The position numbers and the translations under genes were made by a program. A stretch of 64,000 nt of DNA, taken from CAZCJU01 sp964562175 (lineage in GTDB: Bacteria; Bacillota; Clostridia; Oscillospirales; CAG-272). Position 1 is the first letter of the stretch. Every line of letters begins with the position of its first letter. The DNA lies in contig CAZLRV010000006.1 of assembly GCA_964562175.1 (NCBI GenBank), positions 33,723-97,722 of the forward strand. The letters are read 5' to 3'. Below the pieces are notes generated by a model. The model worked only from the letters and a program-made list of their open reading frames with translations, had not been told where the DNA came from and did not search any database. Positions 45,860 to 54,211 of this stretch are shown here, one piece after another.

Positions 45860-46690
45860 ATGAAGCTGCAATATCTCGGTACTGCCGCCGCCGAAGCCAT
45901 TCCGGGGGTGTTCTGCACCTGCCGCTTTTGCCTTACCGCCCGTCGGCTGGGCGGCAAGGAAATACGCTTAAGGAGCGGAGCTGTCATCGACGGTGAGCTT
46001 TTGATAGACCTGTCACCCGATATATATACCGCATCAATGAGAGCGGGGGTATGCCTGTCCGATATAAAAAACATAATATTCACGCACAGCCATCCCGACC
46101 ATTGCTACGCAAACGAGCTTGCCAACAGACGGCACGGCTATTGCTATCTGCCCGAGGATACGGAACCGCTTCACACCTACGGCTGTCACGGTGTTGAAAA
46201 AAGAATTGACTCGGTCTTGCCCAACCTTACGGATCACGGCGTTGATTTTACATATTTGCCGCCCTTTGAGCCGACTCTTATCGGCTCGCACCTTGTGACG
46301 GCACTGCCCGCTCTGCATCATGAGGATTCGTATATTTATTTGATAGAGCGTGACGGAAAGCGTATTATATACGGTCACGATACGGGAATGTTTACGCCCG
46401 AGACGACGGAGTATTTGAAAAACCGCCGTTGCGACCTTGTATCCCTCGATTGCACCATGGGATATCAGCCGACGGAGGCGCACCACATGGGCTTTGCGGC
46501 AAACGTAAAAATGAAAAATATACTTATCGAAAATAAAACTGCCGATGAAAATACTATCTTCATCAGCAATCACTTTTCGCATAACGGTCTGCGCTCACCC
46601 GATGGGGATCTGACCTACGATGCTTTTTCGGATATGTGCAAAAAGCACGGCTTTATCATGAGCTACGACACAATGACAGTTGAGCTTTAA
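45860..46690 (+). CDS. MBL-fold hydrolase, PhnP-like cyclic phosphodiesterase
   Basis: A 276-residue metallo-beta-lactamase-fold protein. It has a zinc-binding CTCRFC segment near the start as in PhnP, THSHPDHCYANEL, HEDSYIYLIE, GHDTGM and NHFSHNGL. PhnP cuts phosphoribosyl 1,2-cyclic phosphate in phosphonate use; no phn genes are nearby, so the natural substrate could differ. ATG 45860 follows GGAG by six bases; the longer frame to 45785 contains the promoter. Its stop overlaps that of the convergent DUF4830 gene. Confidence 0.8.
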   Translation: MKLQYLGTAAAEAIPGVFCTCRFCLTARRLGGKEIRLRSGAVIDGELLIDLSPDIYTASMRAGVCLSDIKNIIFTHSHPDHCYANELANRRHGYCYLPEDTEPLHTYGCHGVEKRIDSVLPNLTDHGVDFTYLPPFEPTLIGSHLVTALPALHHEDSYIYLIERDGKRIIYGHDTGMFTPETTEYLKNRRCDLVSLDCTMGYQPTEAHHMGFAANVKMKNILIENKTADENTIFISNHFSHNGLRSPDGDLTYDAFSDMCKKHGFIMSYDTMTVEL

Positions 46691-47175
46691 GGCAATGTCA
46701 CCTCCGGGCTGAAGCCGTGTATAAACCCGCTTACGTCCGCAGAGCATATATCGCCGCCTATGACCTTATTCTTGTAAACAATGATATTTGCGTAAACGTC
46801 ACGGTCATATTCGGGGTAATTCGTGACCTTATATGTATATCTCATCACATCGCGTCTGCGGTACTTTGCAAGATCAAGTCCCTGCTTTTGCTGTATCGTG
46901 TTATATGAGGTATACACCTTGTCAAATTCATCGGGTATCGTCACAGCCTCCTCCTCCAATGCTTTCTCCTCGACCGTCCAGCCGAATTGCCGCAAAAAGG
47001 CTATTCTGTCCTCATTTGTGTTTATCCTTGTGTAATTCACCTTTTCGTCCTTTATATACGACGAGGCTGGGCGGTATTCGGGTATGAGTGCCACGAGGGT
47101 AACTATTACCGCAACGCTCAAAACGATTATACCCGCAAATTTCAGACTTGACGCTTTCATAGAGTAAACGAACAT
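46687..47175 (-). CDS. DUF4830-like membrane protein
   Basis: A 162-residue protein with one N-terminal membrane helix (about residues 9-30) and an outside domain with RIAFLRQFGWTVEE, VTIPDEFDKVYTSYN, RYTYKVTNYP and KNKVIGGDICSADVSGF. It fits the DUF4830 family, common and uncharacterised in Clostridia. GGAGG lies 8 nt before the ATG. A single gene, convergent with the PhnP-like gene and divergent from the GH1 gene. Confidence 0.8.
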   Translation of the reverse strand: MFVYSMKASSLKFAGIIVLSVAVIVTLVALIPEYRPASSYIKDEKVNYTRINTNEDRIAFLRQFGWTVEEKALEEEAVTIPDEFDKVYTSYNTIQQKQGLDLAKYRRRDVMRYTYKVTNYPEYDRDVYANIIVYKNKVIGGDICSADVSGFIHGFSPEVTLP

Positions 47176-47250
47176 TTATATGACCTCCAACAAAAAACTC
47201 GTAATATATTATACTGTAATAAAATGCAATTTATGATAGGAGATAATACA

Positions 47251-48582
47251 ATGCAATTTCCAAAGGATTTTATTTTCGGAGTTGCCACAAGTGCCGGTCA
47301 GGTAGAGGGCGGTGCGTTTGATGACGGCAGAGGCATGAGCATATGGGATAAATTCGCCGCCACACCGGGAAAAACTCATAACGGACAGCTGCCGAGCATC
47401 GCTTGCGACAGCTATCACAGATTCGACGAGGATCTGGATAATCTAAAGAAGCTCGGCGTTGATTCATACAGAATGTCGATATCATGGTCAAGAGTATTGC
47501 CCGACGGAGTCGGTGCATTGAATCAAAAGGGTGTTGACTATTATAAGCGGTGCTTCAATGCTTTGCTTGAGGCGGGAATAATGCCGAACGTAACGCTGTA
47601 TCATTGGGATCTGCCGCAGTCTCTTGAGGACAGAGGCGGCTGGAAAAGCAGAGACAGCATTGAATGGTTTGCGGAATACGCCGAAAAAATGTTTGCTCAA
47701 TACGGCGATATCGTGCCTATGTGGTCAACGATAAACGAGCCTATAGCGACATATGTCGGATATGCTCACGGCGGCTTTGCTCCCGGCTACACAAACGAGC
47801 AATGGGGCAACATAGCTCGTCACAACATTCTTGTCGCACACGGTGCGGCGGTAAAGGCGTTCAGGGCTTCACACAGCATCGGAAAGATCGGCGTTGTAAT
47901 AGATATATGGAAGCGGCACGCACTCACCGACTCACCGGAGGATATCGCACTTGCCGCGGAAGAGGACGAAAACAACTGGAAATTTTATACCGACCCGATA
48001 TTTGCGGGCAGATACAGCGATTTCATACTGAACAAAATGCAGAGCGAGGGAACGATGCCCGATATAAGAGATGGGGATCTTGCCCTTACCTCCTGTCCGA
48101 TAGACTATTACGGCTTGAACGTTTACAACAGAGTCACCGTAACAAAAAACGAAAAGGCGGCGATGGATTTTTCGCAGGGCGGCAACTTTTTGAACAATCA
48201 TGCGGAGTACTACCCAAAGGCGGTATACGATGCGATCCATCTTATGCATGACCTTTATGACTTAAAAATTCCGATATACATAACCGAAAACGGAACCTAC
48301 CACATAGGCGAGGAAGAATTTGACAAGGAAGCGGGTATGATATGCGACGAGGACAGGATAAAATATTGCCGAGGCTTTTTGGAGTGGACGAAAAAAGCCA
48401 TAGACGAGGGCTTTGACGTGCGAGGCTATTATCTGTGGAGCTTAATGGACAATTTCGAGTGGAGTGCGGCATACAATTACAAATTCGGTATCATACACAC
48501 AGATTTTCAGACACTTGAAAAAACGTGGAAAAAGAGTGCGTATTGGTACAGAGATCTAATAAGGAATTCCAAAGGAAAATGA
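47251..48582 (+). CDS. GH1 beta-glucosidase
   Basis: A 443-residue family 1 glycosidase of normal length. It has FPKDFIFGVATSAGQVEGG, the acid/base TINEP and the nucleophile ITENG, with WSLMDNFEWSAAY. No signal peptide, so it hydrolyses imported beta-glucosides (non-phosphorylated or 6-phospho forms cannot be told apart) in the cytoplasm. ATG 47251 is chosen because AGGAGA precedes it; an earlier ATG at 47224 is less likely. Its end overlaps the ABC-F start. Confidence 0.93.
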   Translation: MQFPKDFIFGVATSAGQVEGGAFDDGRGMSIWDKFAATPGKTHNGQLPSIACDSYHRFDEDLDNLKKLGVDSYRMSISWSRVLPDGVGALNQKGVDYYKRCFNALLEAGIMPNVTLYHWDLPQSLEDRGGWKSRDSIEWFAEYAEKMFAQYGDIVPMWSTINEPIATYVGYAHGGFAPGYTNEQWGNIARHNILVAHGAAVKAFRASHSIGKIGVVIDIWKRHALTDSPEDIALAAEEDENNWKFYTDPIFAGRYSDFILNKMQSEGTMPDIRDGDLALTSCPIDYYGLNVYNRVTVTKNEKAAMDFSQGGNFLNNHAEYYPKAVYDAIHLMHDLYDLKIPIYITENGTYHIGEEEFDKEAGMICDEDRIKYCRGFLEWTKKAIDEGFDVRGYYLWSLMDNFEWSAAYNYKFGIIHTDFQTLEKTWKKSAYWYRDLIRNSKGK

Positions 48583-50459
48583 TATCCATAGGTGTCGATA
48601 ACATATCCCTCTCCTTCGGCGACAAAAAAATACTCGACAACATTTCTTTCTCCCTTAACGACGGAGAACGTCTCGGCATCGTCGGCGTGAACGGTGCGGG
48701 AAAATCCTCGCTTTTCAAAATAATAACGGGTGAATATACGGATTGCGGCGATGTCTTTATATCGAAGGATAAAAAGATCGGTATTCTTCATCAAAATACC
48801 GTATCCGATTCCGAGCTTACTCTTTACGAGGAGCTGCTTTCGGCAAGAGAGGATCTGATACGCCGCGAGGCTGAGCTTGCCGAGCTTGAGCAAAAGCTCA
48901 ACACCTTGCACGAGCCGGAGCTGATATCACGCTACACACAGCTATCCGAGTCCTTTAAGGAGAACGGCGGCTATGAGTACAAGAGCCGTGCCTCATCCTA
49001 TTTGAGCAAGCTCGGCTTTGACGAGGGTGAGCGTGACAAATGCGTTCAAACACTTTCGGGTGGACAAAAGACCCGTCTTGCACTCGGCAAGGTGCTTTTG
49101 TCAAGCCCCGATATACTTTTGCTTGACGAGCCGACAAACCACCTTGATATAGATTCGCTGGAATGGCTTGAGGATATTCTTTCCTCAAGCAAGCAGACCG
49201 TGCTTCTCGTTTCGCACGACCGTTATTTTCTCGACAGAGTTTGCAACAAGATACTCGATATAGAGAACGGACATGGCAAAATATATAACGGAAATTACAG
49301 CAAATACGTTGAAGCAAAGCGAATTGACCGAGAGATACAGCAACGCCATTACGATAACCAACAGCGTGAGATAGCAAGAATGGAGGCGTTCATCGAGCAA
49401 CAACGCCGTTGGAACAGAGAGAAAAACATAATTGCCGCCGAGAGCCGACAAAAGGCAATAGACAGAATGGAAAAGCTCGATGCTCCGAACAGGCTTCCCG
49501 ACTCGATACGCCTCAGCTTCGACTCCGGCACCGAGAGCGGCAACGACGTTTTGACAGTGAAGTCGCTCGGAAAAAAATACGGTGACAAGACCGTATTTTC
49601 GGGCGTTTCGTTTCTCATAAAACGCAAAGACCGTGCTTTTTTGCTCGGCAGAAACGGATGCGGAAAAAGCACGCTCATGAAGATATTGAGAGGACGCATC
49701 GCACCGAGCGAGGGTGGCTTTGAATTCGGCTACAACACTCGTATCGGCTACTACGACCAAGAGAACCAAGAGCTTGACGAGAACAAAACGGTGCTTGAGG
49801 AGCTATGGGACACATTTGATAAAAGCTCACAGACCGAAATTCGATCGGCACTTGCGTTGTTTTTGTTTAAGGGCGACGACATAAACAAAAAAGTGTCCTC
49901 ACTCTCGGGCGGCGAAAAGGCACGACTTACGTTTGTAAAGCTGATATTGCGTAAGAACAATGTGCTTTTGCTCGACGAGCCGACAAACCATCTCGATATT
50001 TCTTCAAAGGAAGCACTTGAAAACGCACTTGCCGATTATGACGGCACGCTTATAGCGGTAAGCCACGACAGATATTTTATAAAAAAGCTTGCAAACAGGG
50101 TCATAGATATCTCCGTCACCCCGACAGGTGATTACAGAACGGGATATGAGGAATATATCAAGGCTCAGCAAAACAGGCGTGATGCTTCGGCAGACAAAAA
50201 AGACGGCACGCCGTCCGACGGCAAGCAAAAATATCTTGCCGAAAAGAAAAACGCCGCCGAAAAAAGGCGGCTCGCCTCCCAATATGCGAAAAGCAAAAAG
50301 GAATGCGAAAAAATCGAGGCTCGGCTTGAGGAGCTTGAAAATGAAACGGAGCGTTTTGCAACGGATTACATTCGTCTCTCAGAGCTTGATACCGAAAAAA
50401 ATGAGCTTGAGGAACGACTCCTTGAGCTTTACGAGCTGATAGAGGAATACGAAAATTAA
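48579..50459 (+). CDS. ABC-F family ATPase
   Basis: A 626-residue protein with two ABC domains in one chain: NGAGKSS and NGCGKST Walker A sites, two LSGG(Q/E)K(T/A)RL signatures and two LLLDEPTNHLDI Walker B sites, joined by an Arg/Glu linker, with a C-terminal coiled coil (about 550-626). ABC-F proteins act on the ribosome rather than in transport. The class (Uup, YdiF or an antibiotic-protection type) is not clear. The start overlaps the GH1 stop by 4 nt. Confidence 0.9.
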   Translation: MISIGVDNISLSFGDKKILDNISFSLNDGERLGIVGVNGAGKSSLFKIITGEYTDCGDVFISKDKKIGILHQNTVSDSELTLYEELLSAREDLIRREAELAELEQKLNTLHEPELISRYTQLSESFKENGGYEYKSRASSYLSKLGFDEGERDKCVQTLSGGQKTRLALGKVLLSSPDILLLDEPTNHLDIDSLEWLEDILSSSKQTVLLVSHDRYFLDRVCNKILDIENGHGKIYNGNYSKYVEAKRIDREIQQRHYDNQQREIARMEAFIEQQRRWNREKNIIAAESRQKAIDRMEKLDAPNRLPDSIRLSFDSGTESGNDVLTVKSLGKKYGDKTVFSGVSFLIKRKDRAFLLGRNGCGKSTLMKILRGRIAPSEGGFEFGYNTRIGYYDQENQELDENKTVLEELWDTFDKSSQTEIRSALALFLFKGDDINKKVSSLSGGEKARLTFVKLILRKNNVLLLDEPTNHLDISSKEALENALADYDGTLIAVSHDRYFIKKLANRVIDISVTPTGDYRTGYEEYIKAQQNRRDASADKKDGTPSDGKQKYLAEKKNAAEKRRLASQYAKSKKECEKIEARLEELENETERFATDYIRLSELDTEKNELEERLLELYELIEEYEN

Positions 50460-50462
50460 CCG

Positions 50463-50501
50463 AAATAAGCAGGGCGGCTTTAAAAGTCGCCCTGCTTATT
50501 T
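50463..50501. terminator. Bidirectional terminator between ABC-F and lipoprotein genes
   Basis: A perfect 14-bp stem, AAATAAGCAGGGCG with CGCCCTGCTTATTT, with runs of T on both sides. Confidence 0.88.
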
Positions 50502-50513
50502 AAGTACCGATAT

Positions 50514-51458
50514 TTATTTTTGCGGTGTCACCAAAAGCGATATTTCGGAGCAAGTCCGATCCATGTCGCCGTATTTTTCAGATGAGCTTTCAAGCGTTTG
50601 CTCGACCTCTATATCATACAGTACCGCCTCTGCTCCGTCCTGTAGCTTAAGCAATGTTTTATCTTTGATCTTATAGCTTCTTTCCACAATGTCGACCTCG
50701 GCGAAAATAGCATCGAGCTTAGTCTCGATAGCCTCTGTTGCCTTGGCCTCATCGAACGATGTATGCTCTGCGTTTTTAAATGAATTCAGTGTATCCAGCT
50801 TGATATTTCCGAGGTTGCCGTTACCGTCTACGGAGATCCGTAAACCGTCGCAGGTCTTATATCCGTCCACCTCTCTGTAATACTTGAAATAACAGTGATA
50901 ATTTTCGCCATCCTCGCTTACGGATACCTCACAGACGTACTCATCGAGCTTGATATACTCTGCCGCATACCTATCGGCTATGCTCCTGCATTCCGCTTCG
51001 GATATGGTAGCTCTCGCAGGACCGTCGGCAATAAACCGGATACCCGACAGCTCCGCAGTGTCGGCGTTTACGTAGAACAGCACGTTTTTGTCGTCTCGGC
51101 TCATATAGCAATGTTGTATGTAAGTATTCGGTTCATCTATACTGCTGTCCTCGTAATCACCCACATAGCTCACCCCGTCAAAGGTGACGGTATATTCGGC
51201 AGGTGCCGATGCAGCCCGATAGCTCATATTATCCCGCCACAGCGTAAAATCGACATTGTGCTTGCCGAAATCGACACAATCGCAAAATCCTGTTTCAAGT
51301 GCCACATATTCCACATCCTTCGTGTTCTCGCCATTGCCCGTACCCGCGGTCTCGGTGTTTGAGTGTGTGGCACAGCCGTATGCGGAAAAAATGAGAACAC
51401 AGCACATAATGGCTGTCATTATTCTTTTTGCCGCTTTCATTGCTTTTACTGCTTTCAT
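50514..51458 (-). CDS. Lipoprotein of unknown function
   Basis: A 314-residue lipoprotein. The signal peptide contains AIMCCVLIFSAYGC, with the lipidated Cys at about residue 29. The rest is a soluble outer domain of beta strands; the segment around FDEAKATEAIETKLDAIFAEV is faintly PepSY-like. I do not assign a function. ATG 51458 is chosen because GGAGG lies 8 nt upstream; a longer frame to 51593 includes the promoter region. A 17-nt direct repeat brackets the promoter. Confidence 0.7.
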   Translation of the reverse strand: MKAVKAMKAAKRIMTAIMCCVLIFSAYGCATHSNTETAGTGNGENTKDVEYVALETGFCDCVDFGKHNVDFTLWRDNMSYRAASAPAEYTVTFDGVSYVGDYEDSSIDEPNTYIQHCYMSRDDKNVLFYVNADTAELSGIRFIADGPARATISEAECRSIADRYAAEYIKLDEYVCEVSVSEDGENYHCYFKYYREVDGYKTCDGLRISVDGNGNLGNIKLDTLNSFKNAEHTSFDEAKATEAIETKLDAIFAEVDIVERSYKIKDKTLLKLQDGAEAVLYDIEVEQTLESSSEKYGDMDRTCSEISLLVTPQK

Positions 51459-51472
51459 GTTATTTACCTCCG

Positions 51473-51577
51473 ATTCCGTTTTTCGAAAATATGCGAATAT
51501 ATCTTCTCTCAAGCTCATTATACTATGCAATATCGTTTTGCGTATGAATCGAATGTTAAAATTCCGTTTTTCGAAAA
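51473..51577. repeat. Two copies of a 17-nt direct repeat around the lipoprotein promoter
   Basis: ATTCCGTTTTTCGAAAA occurs at 51473-51489 (just before the ribosome-binding site) and at 51561-51577, 88 bp apart. Each contains the palindrome TTTTTCGAAAA(A). A -10 (TATAAT on the minus strand, near 51520-51525) lies between them. Possible paired operator. Confidence 0.6.
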
Positions 51578-51630
51578 AATTGTTGGTTTGCACAATTTAT
51601 TAACATAGCTTGTATGTTCTGCCTATATCA

Positions 51631-51672
51631 AATATCCCGTATCGTATGCTCTCGGCTCCGATACGGGATATT
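51631..51672 (-). terminator. Terminator of pcrA
   Basis: A perfect 14-bp stem, AATATCCCGTATCG with CGATACGGGATATT (51659-51672), 14-nt loop, 19 nt past the pcrA stop. The U-tract is short. Confidence 0.7.
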
Positions 51673-51690
51673 TATTCGGTTAAACGATTC

Positions 51691-54087
51691 TCAGACGCGG
51701 CGAAGCTTTGCGTATGTTGCCATGAGCTTTTTCGTGCCGACCTTATCAAATACTATCTCATACAGTATATCCGCTCCCATTTCGGTAACCGTAAGCACTA
51801 CGCCCTCACCGAAGGTCATATGGCGAACTCTTTCACCGGGAGCAAATCTCTCAAAGCCCGTCGTTTTTCCTATACTGCCTATTTCCGACGAGGGACGTGT
51901 AACCTCTGCCGAAAGCGGATATTTCCGTTTTGCGGGCGGTGTCTGAACATCCGGCTTGCGTGCGGCGGGAGTTTTCTTTCCGGGATCCTCGTCTACAAAT
52001 TCCCCATCTATCTCGCTCAAGAACTTTGACGGCGGATTCCGTTGTGTTTTTCCGAAGAACATTCTTTCATCGGTGTGAAGCATATAAAGGTGCTTCTTCG
52101 CACGTGTCATTGCGACATATGCAAGTCTGCGTTCCTCCTCCAGCTCATCGGGATTATTTACCGACACTATACCGGGGAATATTCCCTCCTCCATGCCGGG
52201 CAAGAACACTATCGGAAATTCAAGTCCCTTTGCGCTGTGTATCGTCATCATCACGACGGCATCCGCCTCTTTATCGTAATTGTCGATATCGGCAACGAGT
52301 GAAACGGATTGCAAAAAGCCGTCGAGCGTTGCATTTTCATTGTTTTCCTCAAACTGCACCATGTTCGAAATAAGCTCTTCTATATTCGCAAGTCTGTCTA
52401 TATCCTCCGGCAATGTTGAGGTAAGGAGCATTTCCTTATAGCCCGTATCATCAAGAAGCCGTGTGCAAAGCTCACGCATACCCTTTGTTTCGGCGCATTC
52501 CTTAAGCGAAAGTATCATAGAGGTAAATCTTTCAAGCTTCGGCGCATTTTTCGCAAGTGCGGTAAACGACGATGCATTTGACATAACGGTAAACAGTGAG
52601 CTGCCCGTTTCCGCGGCTATATCCTCTACCGCCGTCATTGTGGAGTCACCTATTTTTCTTTTCGGCTCATTTACTATTCTCTTTAATCTGAGGTTGTCCG
52701 ACGGGTTGTTTATTACCGTCAAATATGCCAAGATATCCTTTATCTCACGTCTTTCGTAGAAGCGTGTACCGCCAAGTACACGATACGGAATGCCCGAACG
52801 GGCAAACTGATTTTCAAGTGAGTTCGACTGTGCGTTCATTCTGTAAAGTATGGCGCAATCCGAGAATTTCAGCCCCTCTTTATTCACAAGATCTCGCACC
52901 GTATTTATGATAAAGCGTGCTTCCTCGTTTTGGTTGGTAAGCTTTCTTATATGTACCTTGCCGCCGTCCTCGCCGTTTGTCCAAAGCTCTTTTCCCCGTC
53001 TGCCGAAATTATGACGTATAACGGAGTTTGCCGCACCGAGAATATTCGATGTGGATCTGTAGTTTTGTTCAAGCTTGATTATTTTGCAATTCTCAAATAC
53101 CGTATCGAATTGCAAAATATTTTTTATCGTAGCACCTCTGAACTTGTAAATACTTTGGTCGTCATCGCCGACTACCATTATATTACCGCTACCCGATGCG
53201 AGAAGCTTTGTCAGCTCAAACTGCGCCGGATTGGTATCCTGATATTCATCGACATTTACATATCTGAATTTTCTGCCGTATTTTTCACGCACCTCGGGGA
53301 AGCTTCTGAGCAGACAGACCGTTTTGAATATGAGATCGTCGAAATCAAGTGCATTGCTCTGTCCGAGGCGGTGTTGATAAAGCTCATATATCGTGGCTAT
53401 GCGGCTGTCTCTGAAATCGTTTTCGCGTGCCGAAAATTCCTCCGGTGTTACAAGCTCGTCCTTGAGTCTGCTTATTCTTGTCGAAACGGTCTTTGCCGGC
53501 AGCATTTTTTCATCGATGTTCAGCTCTTTCATGCACTGTATAATAAGTCGCTTACTGTCATCGCTATCATATATGGTAAAGCCCGAATTGAAGCTCGTGC
53601 CCATCAGATGAATATTCGAACGCAATATGCGCACGCATATCGAATGGAACGTGCCTACCCACATTTGTTCGGCAAGCTCTGCCCCGATCAAGGCGCTCAG
53701 CCTTGTTTTCATTTCGTTCGCCGCTTTGTTGGTAAAGGTTATCGCAAGCACTCCCCACGCCGGACAAGGCTCAACGGCACAGCATTTAAGTGCCTCCCTC
53801 AGCTCATCCTTTTCAAGAGTCGCATACGAGCAGAGACGTTCGTACTGCTCGCGGCTCAGGTCCTGCGGCACCTCGTCGCTTTCGTAAGCATTGCCGAAGG
53901 TGATAATATGGGCTATTCTGTTCACAAGCACGGTGGTCTTGCCCGTTCCCGCACCGGCAAGTATCAAAAGCTCGCCGTTTACCCGATAAACCGATTCTCT
54001 CTGCATATCGTTCAATGAAGCGTAAAGCGTATCGAATGCCGCTCTCTTGACCTTCAAAAACTCGTCTTTGTCTACGTTGTAACTCAT
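51691..54087 (-). CDS. pcrA: ATP-dependent DNA helicase PcrA/UvrD
   Basis: A 798-residue superfamily 1A helicase. It has Walker A AGAGTGKT, TFTNKAANEMKTRL (Ia), DDQSIYKFRGA (III), MTIHSAKGLEFPIVF (V) and YVAMTRAKKHLY (VI), and the C-terminal Tudor-like region with VRHMTFGEGVV. No nuclease domain, so it is not AddA. It unwinds DNA in repair and clears roadblocks. ATG 54087 is chosen: GGAGG lies between it and an in-frame ATG at 54102. Own promoter at 54140-54168; addB lies just upstream. Confidence 0.94.
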   Translation of the reverse strand: MSYNVDKDEFLKVKRAAFDTLYASLNDMQRESVYRVNGELLILAGAGTGKTTVLVNRIAHIITFGNAYESDEVPQDLSREQYERLCSYATLEKDELREALKCCAVEPCPAWGVLAITFTNKAANEMKTRLSALIGAELAEQMWVGTFHSICVRILRSNIHLMGTSFNSGFTIYDSDDSKRLIIQCMKELNIDEKMLPAKTVSTRISRLKDELVTPEEFSARENDFRDSRIATIYELYQHRLGQSNALDFDDLIFKTVCLLRSFPEVREKYGRKFRYVNVDEYQDTNPAQFELTKLLASGSGNIMVVGDDDQSIYKFRGATIKNILQFDTVFENCKIIKLEQNYRSTSNILGAANSVIRHNFGRRGKELWTNGEDGGKVHIRKLTNQNEEARFIINTVRDLVNKEGLKFSDCAILYRMNAQSNSLENQFARSGIPYRVLGGTRFYERREIKDILAYLTVINNPSDNLRLKRIVNEPKRKIGDSTMTAVEDIAAETGSSLFTVMSNASSFTALAKNAPKLERFTSMILSLKECAETKGMRELCTRLLDDTGYKEMLLTSTLPEDIDRLANIEELISNMVQFEENNENATLDGFLQSVSLVADIDNYDKEADAVVMMTIHSAKGLEFPIVFLPGMEEGIFPGIVSVNNPDELEEERRLAYVAMTRAKKHLYMLHTDERMFFGKTQRNPPSKFLSEIDGEFVDEDPGKKTPAARKPDVQTPPAKRKYPLSAEVTRPSSEIGSIGKTTGFERFAPGERVRHMTFGEGVVLTVTEMGADILYEIVFDKVGTKKLMATYAKLRRV

Positions 54088-54139
54088 TTTTTCCTCCGAC
54101 ATATATACGGGCGTTTAAAATACACTCGTCCGCTCATAT

Positions 54140-54168
54140 ATTTTATCACATTTTCGACAAAAATTCAA
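54140..54168 (-). promoter_or_regulatory. Promoter of pcrA
   Basis: Minus strand: TTGAAT, 17 nt, TAAAAT, about 53 nt before the start codon. Confidence 0.65.
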
Positions 54169-54211
54169 GTATTAAATATGAACAATCGCTTTAGCATTAC
54201 CATTTGACGAT

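Noticed and set aside
52930..54018. Long open frame opposite to pcrA (362 codons)
   Set aside because: Antisense to all helicase motifs; no ribosome-binding site or family pattern.
51691..54087. pcrA product as AddA
   Set aside because: It is about 800 residues, lacks the RecB-type nuclease and ends with the PcrA Tudor-like domain.
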